A stretch of DNA of 8,746 nt from UBA5499 sp002426275 (GCA_937888735.1 CALASN010000169.1:1-8746); one strand, 5' to 3'; numbered from the stretch's first letter, positions 1 to 7,283 are shown. Translations and numbers: made by a program. The notes: generated by a model from the letters alone, not told the origin.

Positions 1-434
1 GGCCTGCCGTATTTTTCCAGATATTTTTTCTCTAAAGAACCGGCATTAACGCCGATGCGGATGGGAACGGCGCGGTCTTTAGCCGCTAAAACCACCTGCC
101 GCAGCCTTTGGGCGTCCCCAATATTGCCGGGATTAATCCGCAGTTTCTGAACTCCGGCCTCTAAAGCCAAAAGCGCCAGCCGCCAGTCGAAATGGATATC
201 CGCGGCCACGGGAATGGGGGAAGCGGCGCAGATCTTATGCAAGGCTGCCGCAGCCTCGCTATCCGGCACCGCAAGACGCACAAGCTCGCAGCCTGCTTCC
301 GCCAGCCGTTTAATTTGCCGTCCTGTCTCCTGCCAGAGACGGGTGTCCGTGGTGGTCATTGATTGCACGCTGATGGGCGCCCCGCCGCCGATGACCAGAT
401 CCCCGACTTGGATTTTCTTGGTTTCTCGTCTCAA
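1..434 (-). CDS. ispG: 4-hydroxy-3-methylbut-2-enyl diphosphate synthase (IspG/GcpE), N-terminal part, cut by window edge
   Basis: IspG converts methylerythritol cyclodiphosphate to HMBPP, the penultimate MEP-pathway step, using a [4Fe-4S] cluster. About 144 codons are visible, covering the N-terminal TIM-barrel part. Family motifs read in order: QSMT (res 24-27), ADIHFD (78-83), LRINPGNIG (98-106) and IRIGVNAGSLEK (125-136). The cysteine-bearing cluster domain lies beyond the window. I place the start at a TTG (434-432) whose last two bases are shared with the TGA stop of rseP. A GAGGT ribosome site lies 10 nt upstream inside rseP, and this start gives the usual IspG N-terminus; the next ATG would fall inside the conserved QSMT motif. 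The overlap with rseP implies translational coupling. Identification is firm; the TTG start is inferred. Confidence 0.96.
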   Translation of the reverse strand, partial: MRRETKKIQVGDLVIGGGAPISVQSMTTTDTRLWQETGRQIKRLAEAGCELVRLAVPDSEAAAALHKICAASPIPVAADIHFDWRLALLALEAGVQKLRINPGNIGDAQRLRQVVLAAKDRAVPIRIGVNAGSLEKKYLEKYGR

Positions 435-1471
435 AACAGCTTCAACCTCACAAGATCCTGGAAGGTCACAAGCACCGTGAGCAGCAGCAACACAGCCATG
501 CCTACCAGCTGCGCCACTCCTTGCTGTTGCGGCTGCAAGGGTTTGCCCCTTATTCCCTCGATGACCAAAAACAGCAGCCAGCCTCCGTCCAGCACCGGCA
601 GGGGAATCAAGTTGAATAAGCCTAAGTTGGTGCTGATCATGGCCGCTAAAGCCAAAAGCGGCAGGATGCCATGGGGAGCCACTTCTCCCACCGCCTTGAA
701 CATGCCCACAGGCCCCGTCATCTCTTTGATTCCCGAGCCGCGGAACATCTTGCCCAAGGCCTGCACGACCATTTGGATCATTAAATTGTTATAGCGGTTC
801 CCCTGTTTGAGGCTGGACCAAAACCCCAGCCGAAAGATTTTCCCTTCCCCGCCGAAGGTGATCCCCAAGAGGCCGCTGCCGTCTTCCTTAGCTTTGGGAG
901 TGACCAGCCGGCTTGCCATCTTCCCGTCTCTGAGAAAATACAGCCGGAAAGGCTTATTGGCGCTGCGGTCGATCTTCCAGACCAGCTGCTCGGCCGTGAA
1001 TGGCAGCTTGGGATCCGTGCCCACAAGGATATCTCCCTCTTTGAGGCCCGCCACTTGCGCCGGCGAATTTTTTAGCACCTGCTGAATGGGACTGGTGGCC
1101 ACTCCCAACTGATTGAAATAGATGGCGAAAATCAAAATCGCCAAGCATAAATTCATCACCGGTCCGGCCGCGATGACCAGCATCCGCTGCCAGAGCGGCC
1201 TGCTCTGAAAGCTTTCCGGATCATTGTCGGATAAAGCCTCTTCTGCTTCCGGAGGCTGATCCATGCCCGCCAAGGTCACAAAGCCGCCCAACGGCAGCGC
1301 CCTGACAGAATAACGGGTATCCCGCCGCTTGAGGGAAACGAGTTTCGGTCCAAAGCCCAAAGCAAATTCGTAGACGCGCACTCCAATCGCTTTGGCAGCC
1401 AAAAAATGGCCGCCCTCATGGACAAAGACCAACAAACCAATCATCAACAGCGTTGCCACAATTGTCAGCAT
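431..1471 (-). CDS. rseP: RIP metalloprotease RseP/RasP (site-2 protease, M50 family)
   Basis: A 346-aa intramembrane zinc protease that cleaves transmembrane substrates such as anti-sigma factors and signal-peptide remnants. The zinc motif HEGGH sits at residues 18-22 in the first membrane helix. AGPVMN (102-107) marks the next core helix. A single PDZ domain spans about 122-205. The second catalytic motif NLIPLPVLDGG (287-297) supplies the third zinc ligand, Asp295, and a further hydrophobic segment closes the C-terminus. Length and one PDZ match the Gram-positive RasP/YluC type; E. coli RseP is about 450 aa with two PDZ domains. The start is ATG with a modest AGCAGGGG site close upstream. 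It lies 38 nt after dxr and overlaps the ispG start by two bases. Its substrates cannot be told from this window. Confidence 0.95.
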   Translation of the reverse strand: MLTIVATLLMIGLLVFVHEGGHFLAAKAIGVRVYEFALGFGPKLVSLKRRDTRYSVRALPLGGFVTLAGMDQPPEAEEALSDNDPESFQSRPLWQRMLVIAAGPVMNLCLAILIFAIYFNQLGVATSPIQQVLKNSPAQVAGLKEGDILVGTDPKLPFTAEQLVWKIDRSANKPFRLYFLRDGKMASRLVTPKAKEDGSGLLGITFGGEGKIFRLGFWSSLKQGNRYNNLMIQMVVQALGKMFRGSGIKEMTGPVGMFKAVGEVAPHGILPLLALAAMISTNLGLFNLIPLPVLDGGWLLFLVIEGIRGKPLQPQQQGVAQLVGMAVLLLLTVLVTFQDLVRLKLF

Positions 1472-1509
1472 AAGCCCCTGCTCTCTTTTGGGAGAGAGTT
1501 CAGGCTCAC

Positions 1510-2670
1510 CTACCTTTCACTTCTGTTTGCAATGAACTCCGCCGCCGTCAGGCGCGCTTGTTTGTCCAAAGCCAGCACTTCATCCAAACTGTCCGCCCTA
1601 GGGCTTGCCAGTCTATTTATTGTTTCCTCAACCACGGAACAAATTCCAAGATAGCTCAGCTTGCCGGCCAAAAAGGCGGCAACCGCCGCTTCATTGGCCC
1701 CATTTAGAACCACCGGAGCCCCTCCCCCTGCCAAAGCCGCGTCCCTGGCCACAGCCAAGGCTGGAAACAACCGGGGATTTGGCTTCTGAAACGTCAGCGG
1801 CGTTTGGGTGAGATCCAGCTGCCTCACCACGCCGGGCCAACGATCAGGGTAGCTGAGCGCATAGGCGATGGGCAGGCGCATGTCCGCCACTGCCATTTGC
1901 GCTAAGATCCCTCCGTCCACCAGCCGGACCAGCGAGTGAACTATACTCTGAGGATGCACCACAACCTCGATTTGCCGGTAAGGAATCCCAAACAACCAGT
2001 GAGCCTCGATCACTTCAAGGCCTTTATTCATCATTGTTGCCGAATCCACCGAAACTTTTGCACCCATTTGCCAATTCGGGTGGTCTAAGGCATCGCTGGC
2101 GGTAATCTCTGCCAGAGCTTCGGGTTCCGCGTCACGAAAAGGTCCCCCAGAGGCTGTGAGCACCAGCTTCTCCACCTGAGCTTCCCTGCCCAAGAGGCAC
2201 TGAAACAGCGCGCTGTGTTCGCTGTCCACAGGCAGCAGCCTGCCTCCTGCCCGCTTCTTGGCCTCCAGCACCAGCTGGCCGCCGGCCACAAGCGATTCTT
2301 TGTTGGCCAAGGCCACATCCTTGCCGGCTTCCAAAGCGGCGAGAGTAGGCTCCAGCCCCGCGATCCCCACCAGCGCGGACAGCACCAGCTGCACCGGACT
2401 AGTGGCGACAGCCAACAGCCCTTCTCTGCCTGCCATGATTTCGCACGGCAGCTCTCCCAGCAAAGCTCTCAGCTGGGGAACATCCTGGGGATCTGCAATG
2501 GCCAGCAGACGGGGACGGTATATTTTCGCCTGCGCCGCCAGCTTCTCCAAATTATGACCGGCGGCTAAGGCAACGATCTCAAGCCGCTCCGGAAAAGCTG
2601 CGGCCACGTCCAGAGCCTGACTGCCGATGGAACCTGTGGAGCCTAAAACGGAAATCTTTTTCGCCTGCAA
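1510..2670 (-). CDS. dxr: 1-deoxy-D-xylulose 5-phosphate reductoisomerase
   Basis: This 386-aa protein catalyses the NADPH-dependent rearrangement and reduction of DXP to MEP, the first committed MEP-pathway step and the target of fosmidomycin. The N-terminal Rossmann motif GSTGSIG is at 10-16 and LANKESLV at 121-128. Metal ligands match the family: Asp149 and Glu151 in VDSEHS, and Glu219 in NKGLE. ASGGPF (173-178), HPNWQMG (197-203) and the DSATMMNKG loop (209-217) line the substrate site. Length is normal. The start is TTG (2670-2668), chosen because a perfect AGGAGGT site lies 7 nt upstream and the Rossmann strand begins five residues later. That ribosome site overlaps the stop codon of the permease gene. 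It is grouped with uppS and ispG, other isoprenoid genes. Confidence 0.97.
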   Translation of the reverse strand: MQAKKISVLGSTGSIGSQALDVAAAFPERLEIVALAAGHNLEKLAAQAKIYRPRLLAIADPQDVPQLRALLGELPCEIMAGREGLLAVATSPVQLVLSALVGIAGLEPTLAALEAGKDVALANKESLVAGGQLVLEAKKRAGGRLLPVDSEHSALFQCLLGREAQVEKLVLTASGGPFRDAEPEALAEITASDALDHPNWQMGAKVSVDSATMMNKGLEVIEAHWLFGIPYRQIEVVVHPQSIVHSLVRLVDGGILAQMAVADMRLPIAYALSYPDRWPGVVRQLDLTQTPLTFQKPNPRLFPALAVARDAALAGGGAPVVLNGANEAAVAAFLAGKLSYLGICSVVEETINRLASPRADSLDEVLALDKQARLTAAEFIANRSER

Positions 2671-2677
2671 AACCTCT

Positions 2678-2684
2678 ACCTCCT
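2678..2684 (-). promoter_or_regulatory. Ribosome binding site of dxr (decides TTG start)
   Basis: AGGAGGT on the minus strand, 7 nt before the TTG at 2670. Its first bases overlap the TAG stop (2685-2683) of the permease gene, so terminating ribosomes sit on the dxr initiation site, which favours translational coupling. Confidence 0.85.
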
Positions 2685-3720
2685 AAGATTTGGGAAACAT
2701 GGGGGCGATAAAGCCGCGCACGACGGCTTTCAAAGTGATCACCAACACCGGGCCCAATAGCAGGCCGAAAGCGCCGAAGAAACGAAAGCCAAGATAAACC
2801 CCCAGCAACGTCGCCAGCGGATGCAGCCCCAGCTGCGAGCCCATCACCCTAGGTTCTGCCACCTGCCGGACCAACGTGCCCGCAGCCAATGCGATCAGCA
2901 AGGCAAAAGCGAAAGAGTAATTGCCCTGGCTCAGGTGATAGACAGCCCAAGGCAGATAAAATGTCACCGGCCCCACCAGCGGCAAAAGGTCCAGTAGGGC
3001 AACCAAACAAGCCAAAAGGAAGGCATATTTCACCTGCAGAATCATCAGCGCCACCAAGGCCACCAAGCCGCTGATGCTGATCAAAATCAGCTGCGAGCGG
3101 ATAAAGCCCAAGACAGCGGCAAACACATCGCCTGCCACTTGCCGGGCAGGTTTACGCCAAGATAGCGGCAGCCAACGCAAAAACTCCTCTCGCAAAGAGG
3201 CATAATCTCTGGTGATAAAAAAAGCGGCTATGAAACTGATGGTAAGGTTCAGGAAGAAATCCGGCAGGCCCACCGCCCAATTCACCACTGATTTGGTCAG
3301 TTTTTCCACCTGCGCGTAAAGCCAACCTGAGATCCCTTCCAGAGAATTCAGCACAGGAGCGGGCAGGCGCTTGTAAAAGAACTCAAGATCTTGCAACCAC
3401 TCCTCAACGAGCCGCGCCATATTGACCTGATATTTTGGCAGGGAGCGCAGCAAATCCTGCAGTTGGAAATAAAGGCTGGAACTGCCCCAAAAGAAGAACA
3501 ACATAAGCAGAAAAATAAAAAAGAGCAGGGCAAACAAAGTGGCCCAACTCCTGCCCATTTTTGTGTGTTTCTCCAACCACCGCACGGACGGGTTAATGAA
3601 GGCGGAGATCACCAGCGCAATTATAAAAGGGAGCAAATAGCCGATCACAAAACGGAAAAATACGTAGAGCCCCAACGCTGAAGCCAAAACCCAGAGGAGG
3701 GCTTTCTGCCCATCCTTCAT
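2683..3720 (-). CDS. AI-2E/PerM-family permease, YtvI-like sporulation membrane protein
   Basis: A 345-aa polytopic membrane protein. Hydrophobic segments lie near residues 8-42, 60-80, 145-170 and 205-335, with a soluble, amphipathic stretch around 83-140. This is the layout of the AI-2E/PerM family (DUF20). Recognisable family motifs are LLDLLPLVGP (242-251), EPRVMGSQLGLHPL (289-302) and GFRFFGAFGLLLGPVL (311-326). Among family members it looks most like YtvI, which is linked to sporulation in Bacillus; others include sodium/proton antiporters and the E. coli AI-2 exporter TqsA. The substrate cannot be deduced. The start is ATG with an AAAGGGG site 9 nt upstream. It sits 15 nt after cdsA, and its stop overlaps the dxr ribosome site, so it is cotranscribed with lipid and isoprenoid genes. 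That position is not part of the usual cdsA-dxr order. Family call is firm; the YtvI subtype is likely. Confidence 0.85.
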   Translation of the reverse strand: MKDGQKALLWVLASALGLYVFFRFVIGYLLPFIIALVISAFINPSVRWLEKHTKMGRSWATLFALLFFIFLLMLFFFWGSSSLYFQLQDLLRSLPKYQVNMARLVEEWLQDLEFFYKRLPAPVLNSLEGISGWLYAQVEKLTKSVVNWAVGLPDFFLNLTISFIAAFFITRDYASLREEFLRWLPLSWRKPARQVAGDVFAAVLGFIRSQLILISISGLVALVALMILQVKYAFLLACLVALLDLLPLVGPVTFYLPWAVYHLSQGNYSFAFALLIALAAGTLVRQVAEPRVMGSQLGLHPLATLLGVYLGFRFFGAFGLLLGPVLVITLKAVVRGFIAPMFPKS

Positions 3721-3735
3721 GCCTGTATACCCCTT

Positions 3736-4560
3736 TCAAAAAAAGAGCTGGATGAGGAAATAGAGCACCGGGGCCACAAACAAGATGCTGTCGAAACGAT
3801 CCAGAATTCCGCCATGGCCGGGCAGAATATGGCCCGCATCCTTGACGCCCGCGTCCCGTTTGAGCGCTGATTCGCACAGATCTCCGGCTTGGGCTGAAAA
3901 GCCCACCACAAGTCCGACCAGCGCTCCCCGCAGCCAATGCCATTGAAACCAAAAGCCGCCGAAGCAGACTCCGGCCAAAGCGCTGCCCACGAGTCCCGCG
4001 ACTGCTCCCTCTCTGCTCTTTTTGGGACTTAACGCCTGCGCCAAAGGAGTTTTTCCCCATCTGATGCCGATGAAATAAGCGGAAATATCTGTAGCCCAAG
4101 TTAAAAATATGGCGTACAAAGCGTAATTGCCTCCTGGAGTAGGCAGCTGACGCAAGCTGAGCAAATAATTAAAAAGGCTTACATATAAGGCCCCCAGCAT
4201 GGCATAAGCGGCATTGCTCAATGTAGAGCCCTTTTTATATCTGCTGGCAGCCAAAATTAAGTTCCCCAGGATCAAAATTGCCAAACCCGCTTGGAAGGCG
4301 CCCAGCCTTTGCACAAAATACAGGAGCAGCACGCCTCCAAACAAGCCCAACGTGCTGGGATCTCCGCCCTTGCGGATTACCAAGCCGCGATATTCCCAGC
4401 AAGCAATGCAGCTGAGGATTAACACTACCGCGCTCAATACCCAGCCGCCAATGCTTAAGCTCCCCACCAGGACCGGTATTCCCCAAAGGGCCGTGATAAT
4501 CCTGCGGGAAAAATCCTTAGATTTTTCCGAATCTACGTGTTCTGCGTTTGTAATCTCCAA
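3736..4560 (-). CDS. cdsA: Phosphatidate cytidylyltransferase (CDP-diacylglycerol synthase)
   Basis: CdsA makes CDP-diacylglycerol from phosphatidic acid and CTP, the branch point for anionic phospholipids and phosphatidylethanolamine. The 274-aa protein is strongly hydrophobic, with about seven to eight membrane segments from residue 20 on. It carries a complete family signature at about 231-257: SALKRD, then KDAGHILPGHGG, then DRFD, with the expected spacing. The conserved N-terminal RRIITAL is at 19-25, so only about 18 extra residues precede the core. The start is TTG (4560), 44 nt inside the end of uppS. An AGGAGG site lies only 3 nt upstream, which is short; an in-frame ATT at 4554 lies 9 nt from it. 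There is no ATG, GTG or TTG between 4560 and the core. Product is certain; the exact first codon is not. Confidence 0.95.
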   Translation of the reverse strand: MEITNAEHVDSEKSKDFSRRIITALWGIPVLVGSLSIGGWVLSAVVLILSCIACWEYRGLVIRKGGDPSTLGLFGGVLLLYFVQRLGAFQAGLAILILGNLILAASRYKKGSTLSNAAYAMLGALYVSLFNYLLSLRQLPTPGGNYALYAIFLTWATDISAYFIGIRWGKTPLAQALSPKKSREGAVAGLVGSALAGVCFGGFWFQWHWLRGALVGLVVGFSAQAGDLCESALKRDAGVKDAGHILPGHGGILDRFDSILFVAPVLYFLIQLFF

Positions 4561-5224
4561 TCGCCTCCTGCAGATCCGCAGCAGTAAATTCCGGCCAGAG
4601 CTTCGGCGTTACATACAGCTCTGTGTAGGCCAATTGCCAAAGCAGAAAATTGCTGATCCTCTTTTCACCGCCCGTACGAATTAAAAGATCCGGATCCGGC
4701 ATTTGCCTTGTTTCTAACTGGGCGGCAAAGATCTCCTCAGTGATCTCTTCCGGCGCCAGTTCCCCTGCCAAAACGGCCTGTGCCAATCTGCGGGCGGCCA
4801 TCACCAATTCCGTCCGCCCGCCGTAGTTAAGCGCCACCGACAAAGTGGTGCCAGTATTTGAGGACGTGCGTTCCGTCGCCTGGCGCAACGCGTCTTGCGC
4901 TTTTTCCGGCAACGGTGAGAGCGAACCTAAAATCTTTACTTGTATATTATTTCGCTCTAGTTCCTTAATTTCCTTTTTCATGTATTCCTCAATCAGACCC
5001 ATCAGGTATGACACTTCTTGCGCCGGCCGCTGCCAGTTTTCCGTTGAGAAAGCGTACACAGTCAAAAAGGGAATATCCAGTCTCGCCGCTTCCTCCAATG
5101 TCCTGTGCAAAGCGGTCATCCCTTCGCGATGGCCCAAAACCCTGGGAAGCCCTCTTTTTTTTGCCCAGCGTCCATTGCCATCCATAATAATGGCAATGTG
5201 CCGCGGCAGGGAGCCATGCTCCAT
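4517..5224 (-). CDS. uppS: Undecaprenyl diphosphate synthase (cis-prenyltransferase)
   Basis: UppS adds isopentenyl diphosphate units in cis to farnesyl diphosphate to make the C55 carrier lipid for peptidoglycan and other wall polymers. The 235-aa protein has the signature HIAIIMDGNGRWAK (9-22) with catalytic Asp15, and YAFSTENW. The C-terminal signature runs from DPDLLIRTGGE through RISNFLLWQ to AYTEL. The typical ending RRFG is present. I chose the ATG at 5224 because GGAGGGG lies 8 nt upstream and the protein then starts as the family does; an upstream ATG at 5260 would lie inside the preceding terminator hairpin. Its last 44 nt overlap cdsA. Transcripts from frr must pass the terminator at 5241-5267 to reach it. 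Confidence 0.97.
   Translation of the reverse strand: MEHGSLPRHIAIIMDGNGRWAKKRGLPRVLGHREGMTALHRTLEEAARLDIPFLTVYAFSTENWQRPAQEVSYLMGLIEEYMKKEIKELERNNIQVKILGSLSPLPEKAQDALRQATERTSSNTGTTLSVALNYGGRTELVMAARRLAQAVLAGELAPEEITEEIFAAQLETRQMPDPDLLIRTGGEKRISNFLLWQLAYTELYVTPKLWPEFTAADLQEAIGDYKRRTRRFGKI
4564..4569 (-). promoter_or_regulatory. Ribosome binding site of cdsA, inside the uppS coding region
   Basis: AGGAGG on the minus strand, formed by the Gln-Glu-Ala codons near the uppS C-terminus. It is 3 nt before the TTG at 4560 and 9 nt before an in-frame ATT at 4554. The placement makes cdsA initiation depend on an overlapping reading frame. Confidence 0.65.
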
Positions 5225-5232
5225 AAAAAAAT

Positions 5233-5239
5233 CCCCTCC
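5233..5239 (-). promoter_or_regulatory. Ribosome binding site of uppS
   Basis: GGAGGGG on the minus strand, 8 nt before the ATG at 5224. It starts just after the T-tract of the frr terminator, so a transcript terminated there carries no uppS ribosome site. This fixes the start at 5224 rather than at the upstream ATG. Confidence 0.85.
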
Positions 5240-5240
5240 A

Positions 5241-5267
5241 AAGAAAAAAGGCCCCAGCAAGGGGCCT
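5241..5267 (-). terminator. Intrinsic terminator between frr and uppS
   Basis: On the minus strand a perfect 7-bp stem, AGGCCCC pairing with GGGGCCT (5267-5261 with 5255-5249), closes a 5-nt TTGCT loop. It is followed directly by five more T, then CTT. It begins 5 nt after the frr stop codon and ends just before the uppS ribosome site. This is the form of a rho-independent terminator. Since uppS has no room for its own promoter downstream, some readthrough or a promoter inside frr is implied. Confidence 0.88.
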
Positions 5268-5272
5268 GAGCG

Positions 5273-5827
5273 CTAAATTTCCATGATCTCTTTTTCCTTG
5301 CGCTCCAACAACTCATCCACTTGCTTAATGTATTTATCCGTCAAGCTCTGCATTTCCTCTAAAAGATGCTTGCTTTCATCTTCCGGTAATTCGCCCTTTT
5401 TTTCCAGCCCTTTGATGTCGTCATTTCCGTCTCTGCGGACAGCCCTAATGACAACTTTGCGTTCTTCGGCGATTTTCTTGGCCAGCTTTACCATGTCTTT
5501 GCGCCTTTCCTCTGTAAGAGGAGGAATTGCGATGCGAATCTGCTGGCCGTCATTGGTGGGAGTCAGGCCCAGATCGCTTTTAAGAATGGCTTTTTCAATG
5601 TCTTTTACCACATTCTTATCCCAAGGTTGGATCAAAAGCAGACGTGGTTCGGGGGTAGAGATGTTAGCCAACTGATTGAGAGGAGTAGCAGTCCCATAAT
5701 AATCTACCTGCAGGCGCTCTACCAGGCCTGTGTGGGCCCTACCAGTACGCAGCGTTGCAAACTCACGTTTTGCAGCCTCAATGGCCACCTTCATTTTCTC
5801 CTCGGCGCGGACAAGAATTTCCGCCAT
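5273..5827 (-). CDS. frr: Ribosome recycling factor (RRF)
   Basis: RRF splits post-termination ribosomes together with EF-G. The 184-aa length is the usual one and the whole sequence follows the family. The N-terminal domain I helix holds ATLRTGRAHTGLVERLQVDYYG (split here as ATLRTGRAHTG, then residues to about 45). Next comes TPLNQLANISTPEPR. The highly charged C-terminal helices hold RIAIPPLTEERRKDMVK. The start is ATG with GGAGG 8 nt upstream, lying within the last codons of pyrH. Only 3 nt separate the pyrH stop from this start, so the two are translated from one message. An intrinsic terminator follows immediately. Nothing unusual is seen in the protein. Confidence 0.98.
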   Translation of the reverse strand: MAEILVRAEEKMKVAIEAAKREFATLRTGRAHTGLVERLQVDYYGTATPLNQLANISTPEPRLLLIQPWDKNVVKDIEKAILKSDLGLTPTNDGQQIRIAIPPLTEERRKDMVKLAKKIAEERKVVIRAVRRDGNDDIKGLEKKGELPEDESKHLLEEMQSLTDKYIKQVDELLERKEKEIMEI

Positions 5828-5830
5828 TTT

Positions 5831-6547
5831 TTATTCCTCCCTTCCCACTACCGTGCCAATATCTAATCCCTCTGCCGCTTTCAATATGTTGCCCTGCTTG
5901 TTGATATTAAACACAACGATCGGAATATTATTATCCATGCACAAAGACGCTGCCGTGGCGTCCATCACGCCAAGTCCCCTCTGCAGCAAATCCAAATAGC
6001 TCAGATGCTGGAAACGATTCGCCTTGGGGTCTTTTTTGGGATCCGCATCGTAGACGCCGTCCACACCTTTGGCCATAAGAATGACCTCCGCCTCAATCTC
6101 CGCCGCCCTGAGCGCCGCGGTTGTGTCCGTGGAAAAATACGGATTGCCTGTGCCGCAGGCGAAAATCACAACTCTGCCTTTCTCCAAATGCCTCACCGCG
6201 CGTCTGCGAATATAAGGCTCCGCGATTTGCCTCATATCGATGGCGCTTTGCACCCTGGTCTCAACATCCAATTTTTCCAGCGCATCCTGCAGGGCAAGGG
6301 AATTAATGGTGGTGGCCAACATGCCCATATAATCCGCTGACGTACGATCCAAGCCCTGGGCGCTGCCCGCAACCCCGCGCCAAATATTGCCGCCGCCGAC
6401 CACAATGGCAGTCTGAATGCCTTCCTTCTGCACTTGCTTGATCTCTTGGGCGATAGTGTGCAAGATTTCCGGATCTATACCGTAGCCACGCTCTCCCGCT
6501 AGAGCTTCTCCGCTGAGCTTGAGGATGATCCTTCGGTATTTACCCAC
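5831..6547 (-). CDS. pyrH: Uridylate (UMP) kinase
   Basis: PyrH phosphorylates UMP to UDP with ATP. The bacterial enzyme is a hexamer of the amino-acid-kinase fold, in many species activated by GTP and inhibited by UTP. In the 238-aa sequence KLSGEAL (10-16) and GGGNIWRG (51-58) form the nucleotide and phosphate sites. RTSADYMGMLAT (68-79) and GTGNPYFSTDT (132-142) follow, then GVDGVYDADPK (161-171). Length is normal. The start is GTG (6547-6545), supported by GGAGGAG 7 nt upstream and by the usual N-terminus. It follows the terminator after tsf by about 58 nt, a gap large enough for a weak promoter, although I see no convincing one. It is coupled to frr, 3 nt downstream. Confidence 0.98.
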   Translation of the reverse strand: MGKYRRIILKLSGEALAGERGYGIDPEILHTIAQEIKQVQKEGIQTAIVVGGGNIWRGVAGSAQGLDRTSADYMGMLATTINSLALQDALEKLDVETRVQSAIDMRQIAEPYIRRRAVRHLEKGRVVIFACGTGNPYFSTDTTAALRAAEIEAEVILMAKGVDGVYDADPKKDPKANRFQHLSYLDLLQRGLGVMDATAASLCMDNNIPIVVFNINKQGNILKAAEGLDIGTVVGREE

Positions 6548-6554
6548 CTGAATG

Positions 6555-6561
6555 CTCCTCC
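6555..6561 (-). promoter_or_regulatory. Ribosome binding site of pyrH (decides GTG start)
   Basis: GGAGGAG on the minus strand, 7 nt before the GTG at 6547. No other start codon lies at suitable spacing. Confidence 0.8.
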
Positions 6562-6604
6562 GTTCTTTGATGGCTGCAAACGCCCCTAAGAATTACTGAG
6601 CTCG

Positions 6605-6635
6605 AAAAAATGGGAACACGGCCAGCGTGTCCCCA
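6605..6635 (-). terminator. Intrinsic terminator after tsf
   Basis: On the minus strand TGGGGACACG (6635-6626) pairs with CGTGTTCCCA (6620-6611) over 10 bp with one G-U pair, around a 5-nt CTGGC loop. A run of six T (6610-6605) follows directly. The hairpin begins at the base after the tsf TAA stop. This is a textbook rho-independent terminator and should end most rpsB-tsf transcripts. Confidence 0.92.
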
Positions 6636-7283
6636 TTATTTCAGCTGTGCGGCCACCTCAGCTGCCAAATCGTTTTGCCGCTTCTCCAATCCCTCGCCGC
6701 GCTCGAACCGCACGAAGCGACGAACGGATATGTTCTCGCCAATTCTGGCGATGGCTTCGTTAATGAGAGTCTGCACAGTCTTATCCGGATCTTTGATGAA
6801 AGGCTGCTCCAGAAGGCATGCCTCTTTGAAGTATTTCTCCACGCGTCCTTCCACGATCTTATGGACGATCTTTTCAGGCTTACCTTCTTCCAACGCTTGC
6901 ACCTTGTAAATCTCTTTCTCTTTTTCCAAAATTTCGGCGGGCACTTCTTCACGTCTTACATACTCCGGTCTGGCTGCCGCGATTTGCATCGCGATATCTC
7001 TGACCAAAGTCTGAAAATCATCCGTTTTCGCCACGAAATCTGTCTCGCAGTTCACCTCTACCAAGACGCCGACTCTGCCACCCGGGTGAATATAGCTTTC
7101 CACCAAGCCTTCGGCCGCGATTCTGCCGGCTTTCTTCGCGGCGGCGGCCAAGCCCTTTTCCCGCAAGAGCTCAATGGCTTTTTCCAAATCGCCGTCAGTT
7201 TCGGTGAGGGCCTTCTTACAGTCCATCATCCCGGCTCCAGTGCGCTCCCGCAATTCCTTGACCAATTGTGCCGTAACTGTCAT
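6636..7283 (-). CDS. tsf: Elongation factor Ts (short form)
   Basis: EF-Ts is the nucleotide exchange factor that releases GDP from EF-Tu. The 215-aa protein starts with a UBA-like domain (residues 1-50) containing LVKELRERTGAGMMDCKKAL. The key contact motif TDFVAK is at 81-86, and the core domain follows. At 215 aa it is the short type seen in Thermus and many Clostridia, while the B. subtilis and E. coli proteins are near 290 aa with a duplicated core. I chose the ATG at 7283: AGGAGGT lies 9 nt upstream and the sequence starts as the family does, whereas an upstream in-frame ATG at 7334 would add 17 unrelated residues across the intergenic hairpin. It is coexpressed with rpsB, and a strong terminator follows it. 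Confidence 0.97.
   Translation of the reverse strand: MTVTAQLVKELRERTGAGMMDCKKALTETDGDLEKAIELLREKGLAAAAKKAGRIAAEGLVESYIHPGGRVGVLVEVNCETDFVAKTDDFQTLVRDIAMQIAAARPEYVRREEVPAEILEKEKEIYKVQALEEGKPEKIVHKIVEGRVEKYFKEACLLEQPFIKDPDKTVQTLINEAIARIGENISVRRFVRFERGEGLEKRQNDLAAEVAAQLK

Noticed and set aside
1472..1509. Small hairpin CTCTC/GAGAG in the dxr-rseP spacer.
   Set aside because: Only 5 bp with no T-tract; expected by chance and does not clearly mask the rseP ribosome site.
3593..4099. A 168-codon minus-strand frame across the cdsA/permease junction.
   Set aside because: It lies out of frame over the conserved cdsA signature and the start of the permease, and its low-complexity, Arg/Gly/Ser-rich sequence looks like a frame shadow.
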